Positions 1-10,844 of a DNA stretch of 64,000 nucleotides are shown here, in pieces. The stretch lies in the NCBI RefSeq assembly GCF_007859195.1, contig NZ_VOHL01000003.1:1-64000 (forward strand), written 5' to 3'. Source of the stretch: Streptococcus cuniculipharyngis (GTDB lineage: Bacteria > Bacillota > Bacilli > Lactobacillales > Streptococcaceae). The notes under the pieces were generated by a model. It had not been told where the DNA came from and made no database searches. It saw nothing but the letters and a program-made list of their open reading frames with translations. Made by a program: the position numbers and the translations under genes. Position 1 is the stretch's first letter; every line of letters starts with the position of its first letter.

Positions 1-671
1 GGAGTCTCGCTTGGTGTTTCACTTGGAGTCTCTGATGGAGTCTCGCTTGGTGTTTCACTTGGAGTCTCTGACGGAGTCTCGCTTGGTGTTTCACTTGGTG
101 TCTCTGACGGAGTCTCACTTGGTGTTTCACTTGGAGTCTCTGACGGAGTCTCGCTTGGTGTTTCACTTGGTGTTTCACTTGGAGTCTCTGATGGAGTCTC
201 GCTTGGTGTTTCACTTGGTGTCTCTGACGGAGTCTCACTTGGTGTTTCACTTGGAGTCTCTGATGGAGTCTCGCTTGGTGTTTCACTTGGAGTCTCTGAC
301 GGAGTCTCACTTGGTGTTTCACTTGGAGTCTCTGACGGAGTCTCGCTTGGTGTTTCACTTGGAGTCTCTGATGGAGTCTCGCTTGGTGTTTCACTTGGAG
401 TCTCTGATGGAGTCTCGCTTGGTGTTTCACTTGGAGTCTCGGATGGAGTCTCGCTTGGTGTTTCACTTGGAGTCTCTGATGGAGTCTCGCTTGGTGTTTC
501 ACTTGGAGTCTCTGATGGAGTCTCGCTTGGCGTTTCACTTGGAGTCTCTGATGGAGTCTCGCTTGGCGTTTCACTTGGAGTCTCTGATGGAGTCTCACTT
601 GGTGTTTCACTTGGAGTCTCGGATGGAGTCTCACTTGGTGTTTCACTTGGAGTCTCGGATGGAGTCTCGCT
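1..671 (-). repeat. In-frame SETP tetrapeptide repeat array (12-bp units, 36-bp higher-order unit)
   Basis: About 56 consecutive SETP tetrapeptides encoded on the minus strand, continuing past the window edge. The DNA has a 36-bp higher-order period made of three 12-bp units with different synonymous codons (for example AGT GAA ACA CCA, then AGC GAG ACT CCA, then TCA GAG ACT CCA). One place near 150-180 has an extra 12-bp unit, which breaks the 36-bp phase. The peptide is invariant while third positions vary, so copy number changes by recombination while the protein sequence is held. All length changes in 12-bp steps stay in frame. Confidence 0.95.
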
Positions 672-3419
672 TGGTGTTGTACTTGAACCTGTTGAACCAG
701 AAGATGATGGAAGAGTTGATTTTCTAATCTCAACAATAGCAGTCTTAGGCTCTGAACGTTTACCTTGACTATCGATAGCTACATAAGTAATAGTGTACTC
801 ACCTTCTGTATTAGAATCTAATCCACCTCTATCAACAATCTCAATTGTTGGTGATGTTGACTCTTTGTTGTCACCATCATCTTCCTTATCAGTAGCGCTA
901 GCTCCACTCAACAACATTTCATCAGTGATTTCACGACCAGGATCGTAAGTTTTCTTCTTCGGTGGTGTTACTACTGGTGCTTCGTTGGTGATGTTGTTTT
1001 GCGCTGGCTCAGACATATTACGCCAGTTGTCGTAAGAACGAGCTGTGACACGCTCACCTTCTGGAAGGTTAACACCCTCTGGGGTTGGTGTTTGCAACTT
1101 ACCGTCAACCATTGGGATTTGCTCGTATTGAGGTGCCTCAGCAGTACCGGTGTTACGATAGTAGTTACCGTCGTTACCTTTAATGTAGTAAACTGTTACA
1201 GGTTCACCATTGCTATTAGGATAAGTCACTTCCAAACCAGCAGTATCTGGGTCTGTTGGAGGTGTTACTGGTACAGTGTCTGCACCCGCCCACACATCAT
1301 CGACAACTGGTGCAGCCGGAGGTGTCACGTCACGGACCAAGATACCAATTTGGTCTTGAACGTAGTTGTACGTTCCGAACTGGTCTTTCACTTCACGACC
1401 ATTTGCTGCATAAAGTTCACGCACTTCACGAGCTAGTTCTGCTTGCTCTGGGGTACGTTGAAGTCTATCCGTATTTTCTGGCAACTTATCATCATAAGCT
1501 TCGATTGTAACGACATAGAAACCTGGAGTGGTTGGCGTTCCTTCAATCACGAAATGCGATGAGCCTGCCTCCATGGTCACTTTACGAATTGTCACACCGT
1601 CTGGCAAACCTTTGGCAATCACATAGTCAATCTCGTTATTTGTTGCTGTGGTTTTAACATCAATTGGTTGAATAGCTTCACCAACTGTCACATCACGGTA
1701 AGCCCCTTGATAGGTGCCGTTGTCAACTTGGCCACGTGGATCTGATTGACCTTGTTTCTCCGCTGCCACTTGTTCTGGCGTCTTGCTATCATCTTGACCT
1801 GTGATGGTTCTGTCTGGTGCAATATTATCAACAAAGTAAAGTTTTGTTAATACTTGCCAGAAGTAGGCATTGGCATCACGAGCCACCACACGGAAGTCAA
1901 CTTGGTTGTTTTTATCCCAATCAATTGGGAAAGTCACTGTTTCATTCGCATTTGGATCGTTCAACTTGTAAGCCGCTGATGAGTCTTGCAAGTCTTCTGA
2001 CAAGGCTCCCGTGTAAACATCCGCATACTCAGTATAGGTATCTTGGAAACGAACAGAAACATCTTTCTCTGTTGCGTAACGGTAGTCTGACTCAATACGA
2101 GACACTAGAGATTCTTTGTGTGGTTGTCCATCAAAGGTAGACTTAACCGTGTATGGCGCTGATTCGATTTGCTTCCCTGTTTGTGGGTTACGGGCAATAA
2201 TCTTAACTTGCGCACCTTCACGCAATTGTGGCAACCATACTGATGTATAGAAAGGACGAAGAGCCGTGATACGTGGGTCTTCACCATCTGCTGGATCTGG
2301 AGCAGTTGGCTGGTCAGCATTCTTTTGCTCACGAGTTGCTGGGTCAACGACTGTATAGAATTGACCAGTGGCTACATCTTGGAAGTAGTAGTCCACGCCT
2401 TGAATAGCCGTGTATGACAAGTTTTGTGGGAAGGTACCCGCATCTGGGTTAGTTGTCCCTTGACCTGCTTCAACAATGTTGGCAGGGAAAATCTTGTTAG
2501 TGTCAAAGACGAAGGTTTGGTCAGGGTTTGTTGGGTCGTCGATAACGATAACACCAGCACCTTTTGGCAGGTTACCGATACGAGTGTTGTTGTCAACTTC
2601 TTCTTGAGTAGCTGCAAACATCACTGTTTGGCCTTCTGCTTCTTCGTTGTTGCTACCTGCTGCAGCGACATCTTCTTTGACAACATCAAAATTGATGACG
2701 TTCTTACGACCGCCACGCTCTGTTACGATAGCTGATTGAACTTCTGCTTGACCTTCTGCAAGTTTGTAACCAGCAAGGGCTGGTGCAGAACCTACTTCAC
2801 TCTTAGCAGATACTTCAAAGGTTGCACGCTCTGTTGTTGGTAGAGTCGTTACACCTGTTGTTGACTTGTTAGTTTGGTAAACAACTTCGTTTGACGCAAC
2901 GTCAGTATAAGTCACTTTGTAAGTAGTAGCGGCTACACGTGGTTGCTCAACAGTTACTGCTGCTGTTGTTGCAGTAGTTGGTGCAACTGATGCAGTTGGA
3001 GCTGCTGCTGGCGCTTGGCTAGTAGCTGCTTTAGCTGCTGTGCTTGCTGCTTCTGAAGTCGCAGTAGTTGACGCTGCTTCAGACTTAGCTGCCTCTGATG
3101 TTGCAACTGTTGATGCTGCTTCAGATACAGGAGCTGCTGATGTTGACTCAACAACTGGCGCTTCTACTGCTGGTGTTGAAACTGCAGGAGCTTCAACGAC
3201 AGGAGCTGCTGTGCTTGCCTCCACTGTTGATTCTGGTGTCACTACTGTTGTTGTACTTGAGCCTGACGTTGCGTCCGTCGAGGCTACGGTTTCTTCTGCT
3301 TGGACGCCACCTGCGAATACCGCAAATACCGTACCAATCAGTACTGACGCAGCACCAAACTTAAACTTCTTAATCGTGAAGCGTTGTGCTGTGTCGTGCT
3401 GTTTATTCTTTTTAAACAT
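1..3419 (-). CDS. Cell-wall adhesin with SETP repeat stalk, C-terminus cut by window edge
   Basis: Open from an ATG at 3419 to the window edge (1139 full codons), so only the N-terminal part is visible. Seen: a long signal peptide at residues 1-41 with a YSIRK-like motif (FTIKKFKFGAASVLIG) and likely cleavage after VQA; an Ala/Ser/Thr/Val-rich stretch at about 44-160; a non-repetitive region at about 160-915, whose part near 600-660 resembles Ig/cadherin-like surface modules (LPDGVT ... IEGTPTTPG); then unbroken SETP repeats from residue 917 on. YSIRK signals mark septally secreted, sortase-anchored proteins in streptococci, so an LPXTG anchor is expected beyond position 1 but not seen. An AAAGGAG site lies about 11 nt before the ATG. 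The Ser/Thr of the stalk could be glycosylated, as in serine-rich repeat adhesins. Ligand unknown. Confidence 0.9.
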   Translation of the reverse strand, partial: MFKKNKQHDTAQRFTIKKFKFGAASVLIGTVFAVFAGGVQAEETVASTDATSGSSTTTVVTPESTVEASTAAPVVEAPAVSTPAVEAPVVESTSAAPVSEAASTVATSEAAKSEAASTTATSEAASTAAKAATSQAPAAAPTASVAPTTATTAAVTVEQPRVAATTYKVTYTDVASNEVVYQTNKSTTGVTTLPTTERATFEVSAKSEVGSAPALAGYKLAEGQAEVQSAIVTERGGRKNVINFDVVKEDVAAAGSNNEEAEGQTVMFAATQEEVDNNTRIGNLPKGAGVIVIDDPTNPDQTFVFDTNKIFPANIVEAGQGTTNPDAGTFPQNLSYTAIQGVDYYFQDVATGQFYTVVDPATREQKNADQPTAPDPADGEDPRITALRPFYTSVWLPQLREGAQVKIIARNPQTGKQIESAPYTVKSTFDGQPHKESLVSRIESDYRYATEKDVSVRFQDTYTEYADVYTGALSEDLQDSSAAYKLNDPNANETVTFPIDWDKNNQVDFRVVARDANAYFWQVLTKLYFVDNIAPDRTITGQDDSKTPEQVAAEKQGQSDPRGQVDNGTYQGAYRDVTVGEAIQPIDVKTTATNNEIDYVIAKGLPDGVTIRKVTMEAGSSHFVIEGTPTTPGFYVVTIEAYDDKLPENTDRLQRTPEQAELAREVRELYAANGREVKDQFGTYNYVQDQIGILVRDVTPPAAPVVDDVWAGADTVPVTPPTDPDTAGLEVTYPNSNGEPVTVYYIKGNDGNYYRNTGTAEAPQYEQIPMVDGKLQTPTPEGVNLPEGERVTARSYDNWRNMSEPAQNNITNEAPVVTPPKKKTYDPGREITDEMLLSGASATDKEDDGDNKESTSPTIEIVDRGGLDSNTEGEYTITYVAIDSQGKRSEPKTAIVEIRKSTLPSSSGSTGSSTTPSETPSETPSETPSETPSETPSETPSETPSETPSETPSETPSETPSETPSETPSETPSETPSETPSETPSETPSETPSETPSETPSETPSETPSETPSETPSETPSETPSETPSETPSETPSETPSETPSETPSETPSETPSETPSETPSETPSETPSETPSETPSETPSETPSETPSETPSETPSETPSETPSETPSETPSETPSETPSETPSETPSETPSET

Positions 3420-3468
3420 GCAGAATGATTCTCCTTTTGATTATTTTTGTATTCAAAGATACAGGGTC

Positions 3469-3497
3469 ATTATAACCTACCCCCCCCCACCTGTCAA
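3469..3497 (-). promoter_or_regulatory. Adhesin promoter with 9-C/G tract in the spacer (probable phase-variable promoter)
   Basis: On the minus strand a perfect TTGACA (3497-3492) and a perfect TATAAT (3474-3469) are separated by exactly 17 nt (3475-3491). Nine of those 17 are a homopolymer (C on plus, G on minus, 3480-3488). The start would be near 3462, giving a leader of about 42 nt before the adhesin ATG. Tract slippage would move the spacer off its optimum. Confidence 0.85.
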
Positions 3498-3601
3498 ATA
3501 ATATGACTCGAAATGTTAAAAATTATACAAAACACCTTAATCAGTGTCAGTAGCCTTAGACTCTGTTTGTTAGGGTTTTCAAATCATTTGATTGTTTGTA
3601 T

Positions 3602-3632
3602 AAAAAATCTCCCAGACCAAGGGGCTGGGAGA
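3602..3632 (-). terminator. Rho-independent terminator of proS
   Basis: Inverted repeat TCTCCCAG / CTGGGAGA (3608-3615 and 3625-3632, 9-nt loop), followed on the minus strand by a run of T. It sits about 40 nt after the proS stop. Confidence 0.9.
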
Positions 3633-3673
3633 CGGATATTTTCTTCTGGTGATTGATGTAAAATTGTTAAATA

Positions 3674-5542
<1,869 letters not shown>

Positions 5543-5555
5543 TTACAGTTATAAT

Positions 5556-6815
5556 CTAGAAAAAGGTTCGCATAATATCATTCCAAGTGACTGCCACCAT
5601 AATGATGAGCATGATGACAAGGCCAGCAAAGGTGATATAGGTCTCTGTTTCTTGTTTGAGGGGTTTGCGACGGACAGCCTCTACGAGGTTAAAGAGAATT
5701 TTCCCTCCATCTAAAACTGGGATGGGCAAGAGGTTGAAAATTCCAATATTGATAGACAGGGAAGCCAGCAGGTAGAGGACATAATCAAAACCATTGTTGG
5801 CAGCATCACTGCTGACCCGGTAGATAGCCACTGGTCCACCCAGTTTATTGAGGTTGGGACGGAAAATCAAGTCTTGAAGGGCTCTAAAGATGCTTGTGGC
5901 TGATGAGAGGGTCATGTTGATCCCGCCAAGAAGCTTATCAAGGATCCCCGTCTTCAAGCCCGGTGATACCCCAATCAGAAACTGACCGTCAACTTGCTTG
6001 GGAGTGACCTCAACTTGCTTCTCCTGCCCCTTTTCTTTGATGGTTAGGGTTAGGGGTTGCCCTTCTGTCAAGTTCTTGGTTGACTTATCCACAGCTGTGG
6101 ATAAGTCTTCCCAGTTACTAATGGTTTGATCTTGAAGCTTGGTAATTTGCACTGGGCTGGTCAAACCCGCCTGGGCCACGGCCCCATTTGGTGTGACCTG
6201 AAACTGGTTGCTATTGGGATCCGCCACCCCTCCTTGGATAAAGGCTAGGAGGGTAAAGACGACAAAGGCCAAGATAAAATTATTCATCGGCCCAGCAAAA
6301 TTGGTGATGAGTTTTCCTAGGACACTGGCGTTCTGGTACTGAACATCCAAGGGGGCAATCCGTAATTCTGTCCCGTCAGTTTCAACAATGGTGGCCTCTG
6401 GATTGACCAAATAGGTCTTCTTGTCATCTAGGACCTGACCACTAAGCTCCAGCTGGTCTTCCAAATCATAAGCCGTGATGGCTATTGGGAGGCTGTTGTG
6501 GTCTACCTGTTTGTTAGACAGGTTGATGCGACTAACTCGTCCGTCTGCATCTAGGGTGATTGTCGCTGGCTGACCGGTTTTGATTTTGACTTGGTCATCT
6601 CCCCAACCCGCCATACGGACATACCCACCGATCGGCAGGATCCGAATGGTGTAGAGGGTGCCTTCCTTATCGCGATGGCTGAAAATTTTGGGACCCATAC
6701 CGATGGCAAATTCACGGACTAGAATCCCTGATTTTTTGGCAAAATAGAAATGACCAAACTCATGAACCAGGACAATCACGCCAAAGATAAAGATAAAGGT
6801 CAAGATACCTAGCAT
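5556..6815 (-). CDS. rseP: Site-2 intramembrane metalloprotease RseP/Eep
   Basis: 419 aa membrane protease. The zinc site HEFGH is at residues 18-22 in the first membrane helix; the second metal-ligand motif LDG is at 368-370 ([11 protein letters not shown]); a PDZ-like extracytoplasmic region lies between. In Gram-positive cocci this family (Eep) cuts membrane-embedded remnants such as lipoprotein signal peptides and anti-sigma factors, and processes small peptide pheromones. That link is notable here because a comS pheromone gene lies about 8 kb away, but no functional link is shown by the sequence. AAAGGAG precedes the ATG. It follows cdsA by 84 nt. Confidence 0.95.
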   Translation of the reverse strand: MLGILTFIFIFGVIVLVHEFGHFYFAKKSGILVREFAIGMGPKIFSHRDKEGTLYTIRILPIGGYVRMAGWGDDQVKIKTGQPATITLDADGRVSRINLSNKQVDHNSLPIAITAYDLEDQLELSGQVLDDKKTYLVNPEATIVETDGTELRIAPLDVQYQNASVLGKLITNFAGPMNNFILAFVVFTLLAFIQGGVADPNSNQFQVTPNGAVAQAGLTSPVQITKLQDQTISNWEDLSTAVDKSTKNLTEGQPLTLTIKEKGQEKQVEVTPKQVDGQFLIGVSPGLKTGILDKLLGGINMTLSSATSIFRALQDLIFRPNLNKLGGPVAIYRVSSDAANNGFDYVLYLLASLSINIGIFNLLPIPVLDGGKILFNLVEAVRRKPLKQETETYITFAGLVIMLIIMVAVTWNDIMRTFF

Positions 6816-6899
6816 GGTGTTACTCCTTTATTGCAATAAATTAAGGCAGTTGGCTACTGCTAAAGCCCAAGCAGACACTTGGTAAAGAGACAGGTCTTC

Positions 6900-7700
6900 C
6901 TAAAAAAGACCAAAGAAATCCATGATAGGTAGGACAAAAATCATGCTGTCAAAACGATCTAGCACACCACCGTGTCCAGGGATAAAAACTCCTGAGTCTT
7001 TGACACCAAAGTGACGTTTGATGGCACTTTCCACCAAATCACCAAATTGAGCAAATAGACTAAAGAGGATAACCAAGAGGAGCATGACAAAAATATTGTG
7101 CGGCGCATAAACTGAGGGATCAATCAGCATGAAGATAAAGGCCACGATAAAGGCTAGGGCAATTCCTCCTAGACTTCCTTCAATGGTTTTATTGGGAGAC
7201 ACATGAGGAAGTAAGGGGCGGTGACCAATTTGACGACCAACAAAGTAAGCCCCTGTGTCGGTTGCCCAGACGATAAAAATGGCTAACAAGACCTTATTGA
7301 GCCCCGCCATCTGAGCCACGACCAGATTTTGAAAACCAATCCCAACATAAAAACTAGCGGCAATCGGATAAGCGGCATCTTCAAACGAGTAGGAGCGACT
7401 ATCTAGCACGGTTCCGCCCAAAAGAAGAAAAATGGTCAAGCCATAGGCTGTCAAGCTAGCATCAAGAGGGAGGGAACTAAAATAGTTTTGCAAGGGCACT
7501 GTCAGGAAAAAGGCTGCCAACATGGCTAGGACACCTTCAAACGAATAGACTTCCAAACCTTTCATCCGTAACAGTTCAGCAACTCCTAGCATGGCCAAGA
7601 TACCGGCTAAAAGTTGGAAAAAGACTCCTCCTAGTAGTAAAAAGACGAGGAAGACAGCTGCTGCTGCCGTTCCGTAAATGATACGTTCTCGTTGTTGCAT
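6900..7700 (-). CDS. cdsA: Phosphatidate cytidylyltransferase
   Basis: 266 aa with many hydrophobic helices. It makes CDP-diacylglycerol from phosphatidic acid and CTP, the branch point to anionic phospholipids. The CdsA signature is near the C-terminus (about 219-253: FGDLVESAIKR, then GHGGVLDRFDS), with the conserved VSPNKTIEGS segment upstream. It starts 11 nt after uppS, consistent with one transcript uppS-cdsA-rseP-proS, the conserved Firmicute order. Confidence 0.96.
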   Translation of the reverse strand: MQQRERIIYGTAAAAVFLVFLLLGGVFFQLLAGILAMLGVAELLRMKGLEVYSFEGVLAMLAAFFLTVPLQNYFSSLPLDASLTAYGLTIFLLLGGTVLDSRSYSFEDAAYPIAASFYVGIGFQNLVVAQMAGLNKVLLAIFIVWATDTGAYFVGRQIGHRPLLPHVSPNKTIEGSLGGIALAFIVAFIFMLIDPSVYAPHNIFVMLLLVILFSLFAQFGDLVESAIKRHFGVKDSGVFIPGHGGVLDRFDSMIFVLPIMDFFGLF

Positions 7701-7711
7701 GATTCCTCTTT

Positions 7712-8458
7712 CTAAAGGCCACCAAAACGGCGGTGACGACGGTTGTATTCTTCTAGGGCCAAGACTAATTGATCTTGATCAAAGTCTGGCCACAAAACAG
7801 GGGTAAAATAAAATTCACTATAAGCAGCCTGCCAAGGAAGAAAATTACTCAAACGTAATTCCCCACTCGTGCGAATAATCAAATCAGGGTCTCTGACTTC
7901 CACAGGCAGTGATGCCGTCATTAGCTGATTTGAAATCAGGTCTTCTGTGATGTCAGCCGGCTTCAGTTGGCCTGCAGCTACCGCCTGCGCCAAGCTTTGT
8001 ACAGCCCCTGTGATTTCTGCTCGACCCCCATAATTAAGGGCAAAATTTAGAATAAGGCCTTGATTGTCTTTGGTTAAGTCACACGCTTTTTGCAAGGCAG
8101 TGAGGGTCGGAGCTGGTAGGGCTGCTTGGTCACCGATCACTTGAACCTTAACCCCATTTTGATGAAGTTGAGGAACATAGTGATCAAAAAACTCAACTGG
8201 CAAATTCATGATGAACTTGACCTCGTCTTGCGGGCGAGACCAGTTTTCCGTTGAAAAGGCATAGACAGTCAAGACCTTGACCCCCAGCTCAGAAGCCTTG
8301 ATGGTAACCTTTTGCAGGGCATCCATGCCTGCCTTATGACCAAAAACCCGGGGCTGCATGCGTTTTTTGGCCCAACGCCCATTGCCATCCATGATGATAC
8401 CGATATGCTGAGGAACCTTTTCTAGACTGGTTTCTGCTGCTTTCTTTTTAAATAACAT
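7712..8458 (-). CDS. uppS: Undecaprenyl diphosphate synthase
   Basis: 248 aa cis-prenyltransferase. It builds the C55 lipid carrier used for peptidoglycan and for the capsule made by the cps locus in this window. The pyrophosphate-binding motif GIIMDGNGRWAKKR is at residues 20-33 with the catalytic Asp at 24; the C-terminal substrate region (RTSGELRLSNFLPWQ) is intact. A weak upstream promoter may be present (TGATAAAAT near 8495-8505), otherwise it has no clear one of its own. Confidence 0.96.
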   Translation of the reverse strand: MLFKKKAAETSLEKVPQHIGIIMDGNGRWAKKRMQPRVFGHKAGMDALQKVTIKASELGVKVLTVYAFSTENWSRPQDEVKFIMNLPVEFFDHYVPQLHQNGVKVQVIGDQAALPAPTLTALQKACDLTKDNQGLILNFALNYGGRAEITGAVQSLAQAVAAGQLKPADITEDLISNQLMTASLPVEVRDPDLIIRTSGELRLSNFLPWQAAYSEFYFTPVLWPDFDQDQLVLALEEYNRRHRRFGGL

Positions 8459-8570
8459 GATTTTCTTACGTTCACTTCCTAGGGATTAAGTTTATTTTAT
8501 CATAAGTCCAGTGGATTTGGTAACTACTGGCTCTTTTTCCGAGGATTGGGTGGCCAACACCGGCTATCAG

Positions 8571-8597
8571 AAAAAGAGTAGGCAACATCCTACTCTT
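8571..8597 (-). terminator. Terminator overlapping the yajC stop codon
   Basis: Perfect 9-bp stem AAGAGTAGG / CCTACTCTT with a 6-nt loop, then a run of T on the minus strand. The first arm includes the yajC stop codon (8590-8592). Confidence 0.85.
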
Positions 8598-8922
8598 CAG
8601 TCTTTTCTTGATTGGTAAGGTCAACTGCTTCTGAGCTATCAGTTGAGGGACTAGTTGCTGAAGGGATGTTGGCCTTGGCCACCACACGTTTAATAGCTGT
8701 TAACTCAAAGGTGAGATAGACACCATCGACATCCAAGACAATTTTCTTGTTGGCAAGGTCTACTTCGTCAACAATGGCATACATGCCACCGATAGTGACG
8801 ACTTCGTCTCCCTTGGTTAATTGACTACGTTCTTCCTCAGCCTTGCGTGCCTGTTTCTTTTGTTGCTGTTGCATCCAGAAAATCATGGCTAACATGACCA
8901 AGAAAATCAAAATAGTTGACAT
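8590..8922 (-). CDS. yajC: Preprotein translocase subunit YajC
   Basis: 110 aa. One N-terminal membrane helix (residues 1-15), a charged Gln/Lys-rich segment, then the YajC fold with the motif GDEVVTIGGMYAIVDEVD (about 38-55). The last ~25 residues are acidic and disordered-looking. YajC associates with SecDF at the Sec translocon; in streptococci its role is less clear. Single-gene unit with its own promoter (8951-8979) and terminator. Confidence 0.93.
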   Translation of the reverse strand: MSTILIFLVMLAMIFWMQQQQKKQARKAEEERSQLTKGDEVVTIGGMYAIVDEVDLANKKIVLDVDGVYLTFELTAIKRVVAKANIPSATSPSTDSSEAVDLTNQEKTEE

Positions 8923-8950
8923 GTTTTATCCTCCTTCAATCTTATAGACT

Positions 8951-8979
8951 ACTATAGCAGATTTTAAGCAATCTGACAA
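8951..8979 (-). promoter_or_regulatory. Promoter of yajC
   Basis: Minus strand TTGTCA (8979-8974) and TATAGT (8956-8951) with a 17-nt spacer; GAAGGAGG lies before the yajC ATG. Confidence 0.7.
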
Positions 8980-8984
8980 GGGGG

Positions 8985-9797
8985 TTAGTCTAGGATATTA
9001 CCGAGGTCAACTTGGACGTCATTGGTCTTGGTGTCTAATTTAGAGACTGTGAGTAGGGATTTGTAGGTCAAGTCAAGGTCACGTTCTTGCTTGTTATCAG
9101 CCAATACTGCTACACCAACAAGGTCACAATCAAATTCTTTGAGCAGGCTAGTCATGCCGACCACAGTTCCGCCACCTTTCAAGAAATCATCAACAATCAA
9201 GACACGACTGTTGGGCTTGAGACTGCGCTTAGACAAGAACATCTTTTCGATGCGGTTACTGGAACTACTAGCATAGTTGATCGAAACCGTAGAACCTTCT
9301 GTTACCTTTAGGTCACGACGGACAATCACAAAAGGCACATCTAAGACACTCGCCACTGCATTGGCTAGGGGAACTCCCTTAGTCGCCACTGTCATGACGG
9401 CATCAATTTTTTCATACCTAAAGCTATTGGCAATGATACGGCCGATATTGCGCAAAACCTTGGGACTACTCAGCAAATCAGAAAAGTAGAGGTAGCCTCC
9501 CGGCAAGATACGATCGCCTTGAGCCAGTTGTTCTCGCAGGTACTCTAATACTTCTTTTGCTTCACTTTCTGCCATACCCGGACGGAAAATAACGCCACCG
9601 CTAGCCCCAGCTAGGGTTTCGATTTCTCCGATGGAAGCCTGCTGAAAGGCCTTCTTGATAATGGCAATGTCTTCTGAGATAGACGACTTGGCAGATTCAT
9701 ATTTGTCTGCAAAATAGCCCAAGCTCGTCAGCTTATAGGGATTGTTCATCAGGTAGTTAGAAATCACTACCATACGTTCACTTCGTCTTAATTTCAT
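8985..9797 (-). CDS. purR: Purine operon regulator PurR
   Basis: 270 aa from the chosen start MKLRRSERMV. The frame is open to 9815, but that upstream ATG would lie only about 11 nt from the predicted transcription start and lacks a good ribosome site; family members start at MKLRRS. An N-terminal winged helix (about 1-75) is fused to a PRPP-binding phosphoribosyltransferase-like domain with the motif VLIVDDFLKGGGT near residue 195. PurR of Bacillus and lactic cocci senses PRPP and controls purine genes through CGAA-core Pur boxes. Downstream of yhaM on the same strand. Confidence 0.95.
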   Translation of the reverse strand: MKLRRSERMVVISNYLMNNPYKLTSLGYFADKYESAKSSISEDIAIIKKAFQQASIGEIETLAGASGGVIFRPGMAESEAKEVLEYLREQLAQGDRILPGGYLYFSDLLSSPKVLRNIGRIIANSFRYEKIDAVMTVATKGVPLANAVASVLDVPFVIVRRDLKVTEGSTVSINYASSSSNRIEKMFLSKRSLKPNSRVLIVDDFLKGGGTVVGMTSLLKEFDCDLVGVAVLADNKQERDLDLTYKSLLTVSKLDTKTNDVQVDLGNILD

Positions 9798-9832
9798 GCT
9801 GCTTTTCTCTTTCATATATCTTTACTATTCTT

Positions 9833-9861
9833 ATTATACCATCATTCAAGTAAAAAGCGAA
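9833..9861 (-). promoter_or_regulatory. Probable purR promoter
   Basis: TATAAT at 9838-9833; the hexamer 17 nt upstream (TTCGCT) is a poor -35. Two CGAA cores on the plus strand (9858-9861 and 9873-9876) lie just upstream and could be Pur-box halves, which would fit autoregulation. Tentative. Confidence 0.45.
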
Positions 9862-9884
9862 TATTATGACTCGAACAGGCCATT

Positions 9885-10844
9885 TTACTGTTTATCAATG
9901 GGATCAAGGTGAGGTTTATAGAAAGAACGACTGTCCAAGGCAAAAATTCGAGGGGTCAATTCTCCCTTATCCACCTTATCTAAGGCTGTCATCATCATCA
10001 TCATCTTGGCATCAATGTTATCAATTTGGTGCAAGATTTCCGCTTCCATCACCATGGGGCGCACCGGACTGCCATACTCTAGTTGGCCGTGATGGCTCAA
10101 GACTAGATGCCTTAACAAGAGGACCTCTTCTGACTGATCATCTAAGCCCAGCTCCATAACCACTTTAGTGATTTCTTCATTAACCAGGGCAATGTGGCCA
10201 ATTAAGTTGCCACGAATGGTATACTCGGTGTGGTCAGCACCTGTTAATTCCAAGACCTTAGCCAAATCGTGAATCATAATGCCAGCAAACAACAAACTTT
10301 TATTAAGGACTGGATAAATCGTCACTAGGGCCTCAGCCAAACGAATCATGGTTGCTGTATGATAGGCTAGCCCTGACTCAAAGGCATGGTGGTTGGTCTT
10401 GGCTGCAGGAAAATGATAAAAGGCCTGGTCATATTTGCGATAAAGGGCACGAACAATCCGTTGCCAGGTCGCATTTTCAATTTTAAACAACATCTGTTCA
10501 AGGTAATCCCGTGTTTCCTGCAAGTTGACCGGTGATTTTTCTCGAAAGAGGCTAGGATCATTGGGTTCTCCATCACGGGGGAGGCGGAGAGTGATTTGAT
10601 TAACCTGAGGGCTACCGTTATATACCTCTCGACGACCAGTCATGTGGACAACTCGACCTGTGGTAAATTCTTGCACATTGTGAGGCTGAGCATCCCAGAG
10701 ATTGCCGGAAATCTCACCTGTATCGTCTTGAAAGACCATTGCAAGATAGTTTTTGCCTGCCCTTGTCTTTCGCAACTCAGCCCCTTTGATGAGGTAGAAG
10801 CCCTCAAAAAGTTCATCACGTTTCATTTGGTTTATTTTCATCAT
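9885..10844 (-). CDS. yhaM: 3'-5' exoribonuclease YhaM/Cbf1
   Basis: 319 aa. An N-terminal OB-fold (about 15-95, VVHMTGRREVYNGSPQVNQI) precedes an HD hydrolase domain with metal ligands in HHAFESGLAYHTATM and MIHDLAKVLE. YhaM trims RNA 3' ends in Firmicutes. The start overlaps the end of rmuC by 29 nt; the first ATG pair (MMKINQMKRDELFEGF) matches the family start, so the overlap looks real. Confidence 0.94.
   Translation of the reverse strand: MMKINQMKRDELFEGFYLIKGAELRKTRAGKNYLAMVFQDDTGEISGNLWDAQPHNVQEFTTGRVVHMTGRREVYNGSPQVNQITLRLPRDGEPNDPSLFREKSPVNLQETRDYLEQMLFKIENATWQRIVRALYRKYDQAFYHFPAAKTNHHAFESGLAYHTATMIRLAEALVTIYPVLNKSLLFAGIMIHDLAKVLELTGADHTEYTIRGNLIGHIALVNEEITKVVMELGLDDQSEEVLLLRHLVLSHHGQLEYGSPVRPMVMEAEILHQIDNIDAKMMMMMTALDKVDKGELTPRIFALDSRSFYKPHLDPIDKQ

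Noticed and set aside
1..671. Regular repeats as a CRISPR array
   Set aside because: No unique spacers; units are contiguous 12-bp codon repeats of a protein gene.
11..727. Plus-strand 238-codon frame rich in VFHLESL repeats
   Set aside because: It is the antisense reading of the SETP repeat; no ribosome site or promoter, composition dictated by the other strand.
3040..3501. Plus-strand Ala/Val/Ser-rich frame opposite the adhesin signal region
   Set aside because: Mirror of the Ala/Ser/Thr-rich N-terminal region; the minus strand has start, signal peptide and promoter.
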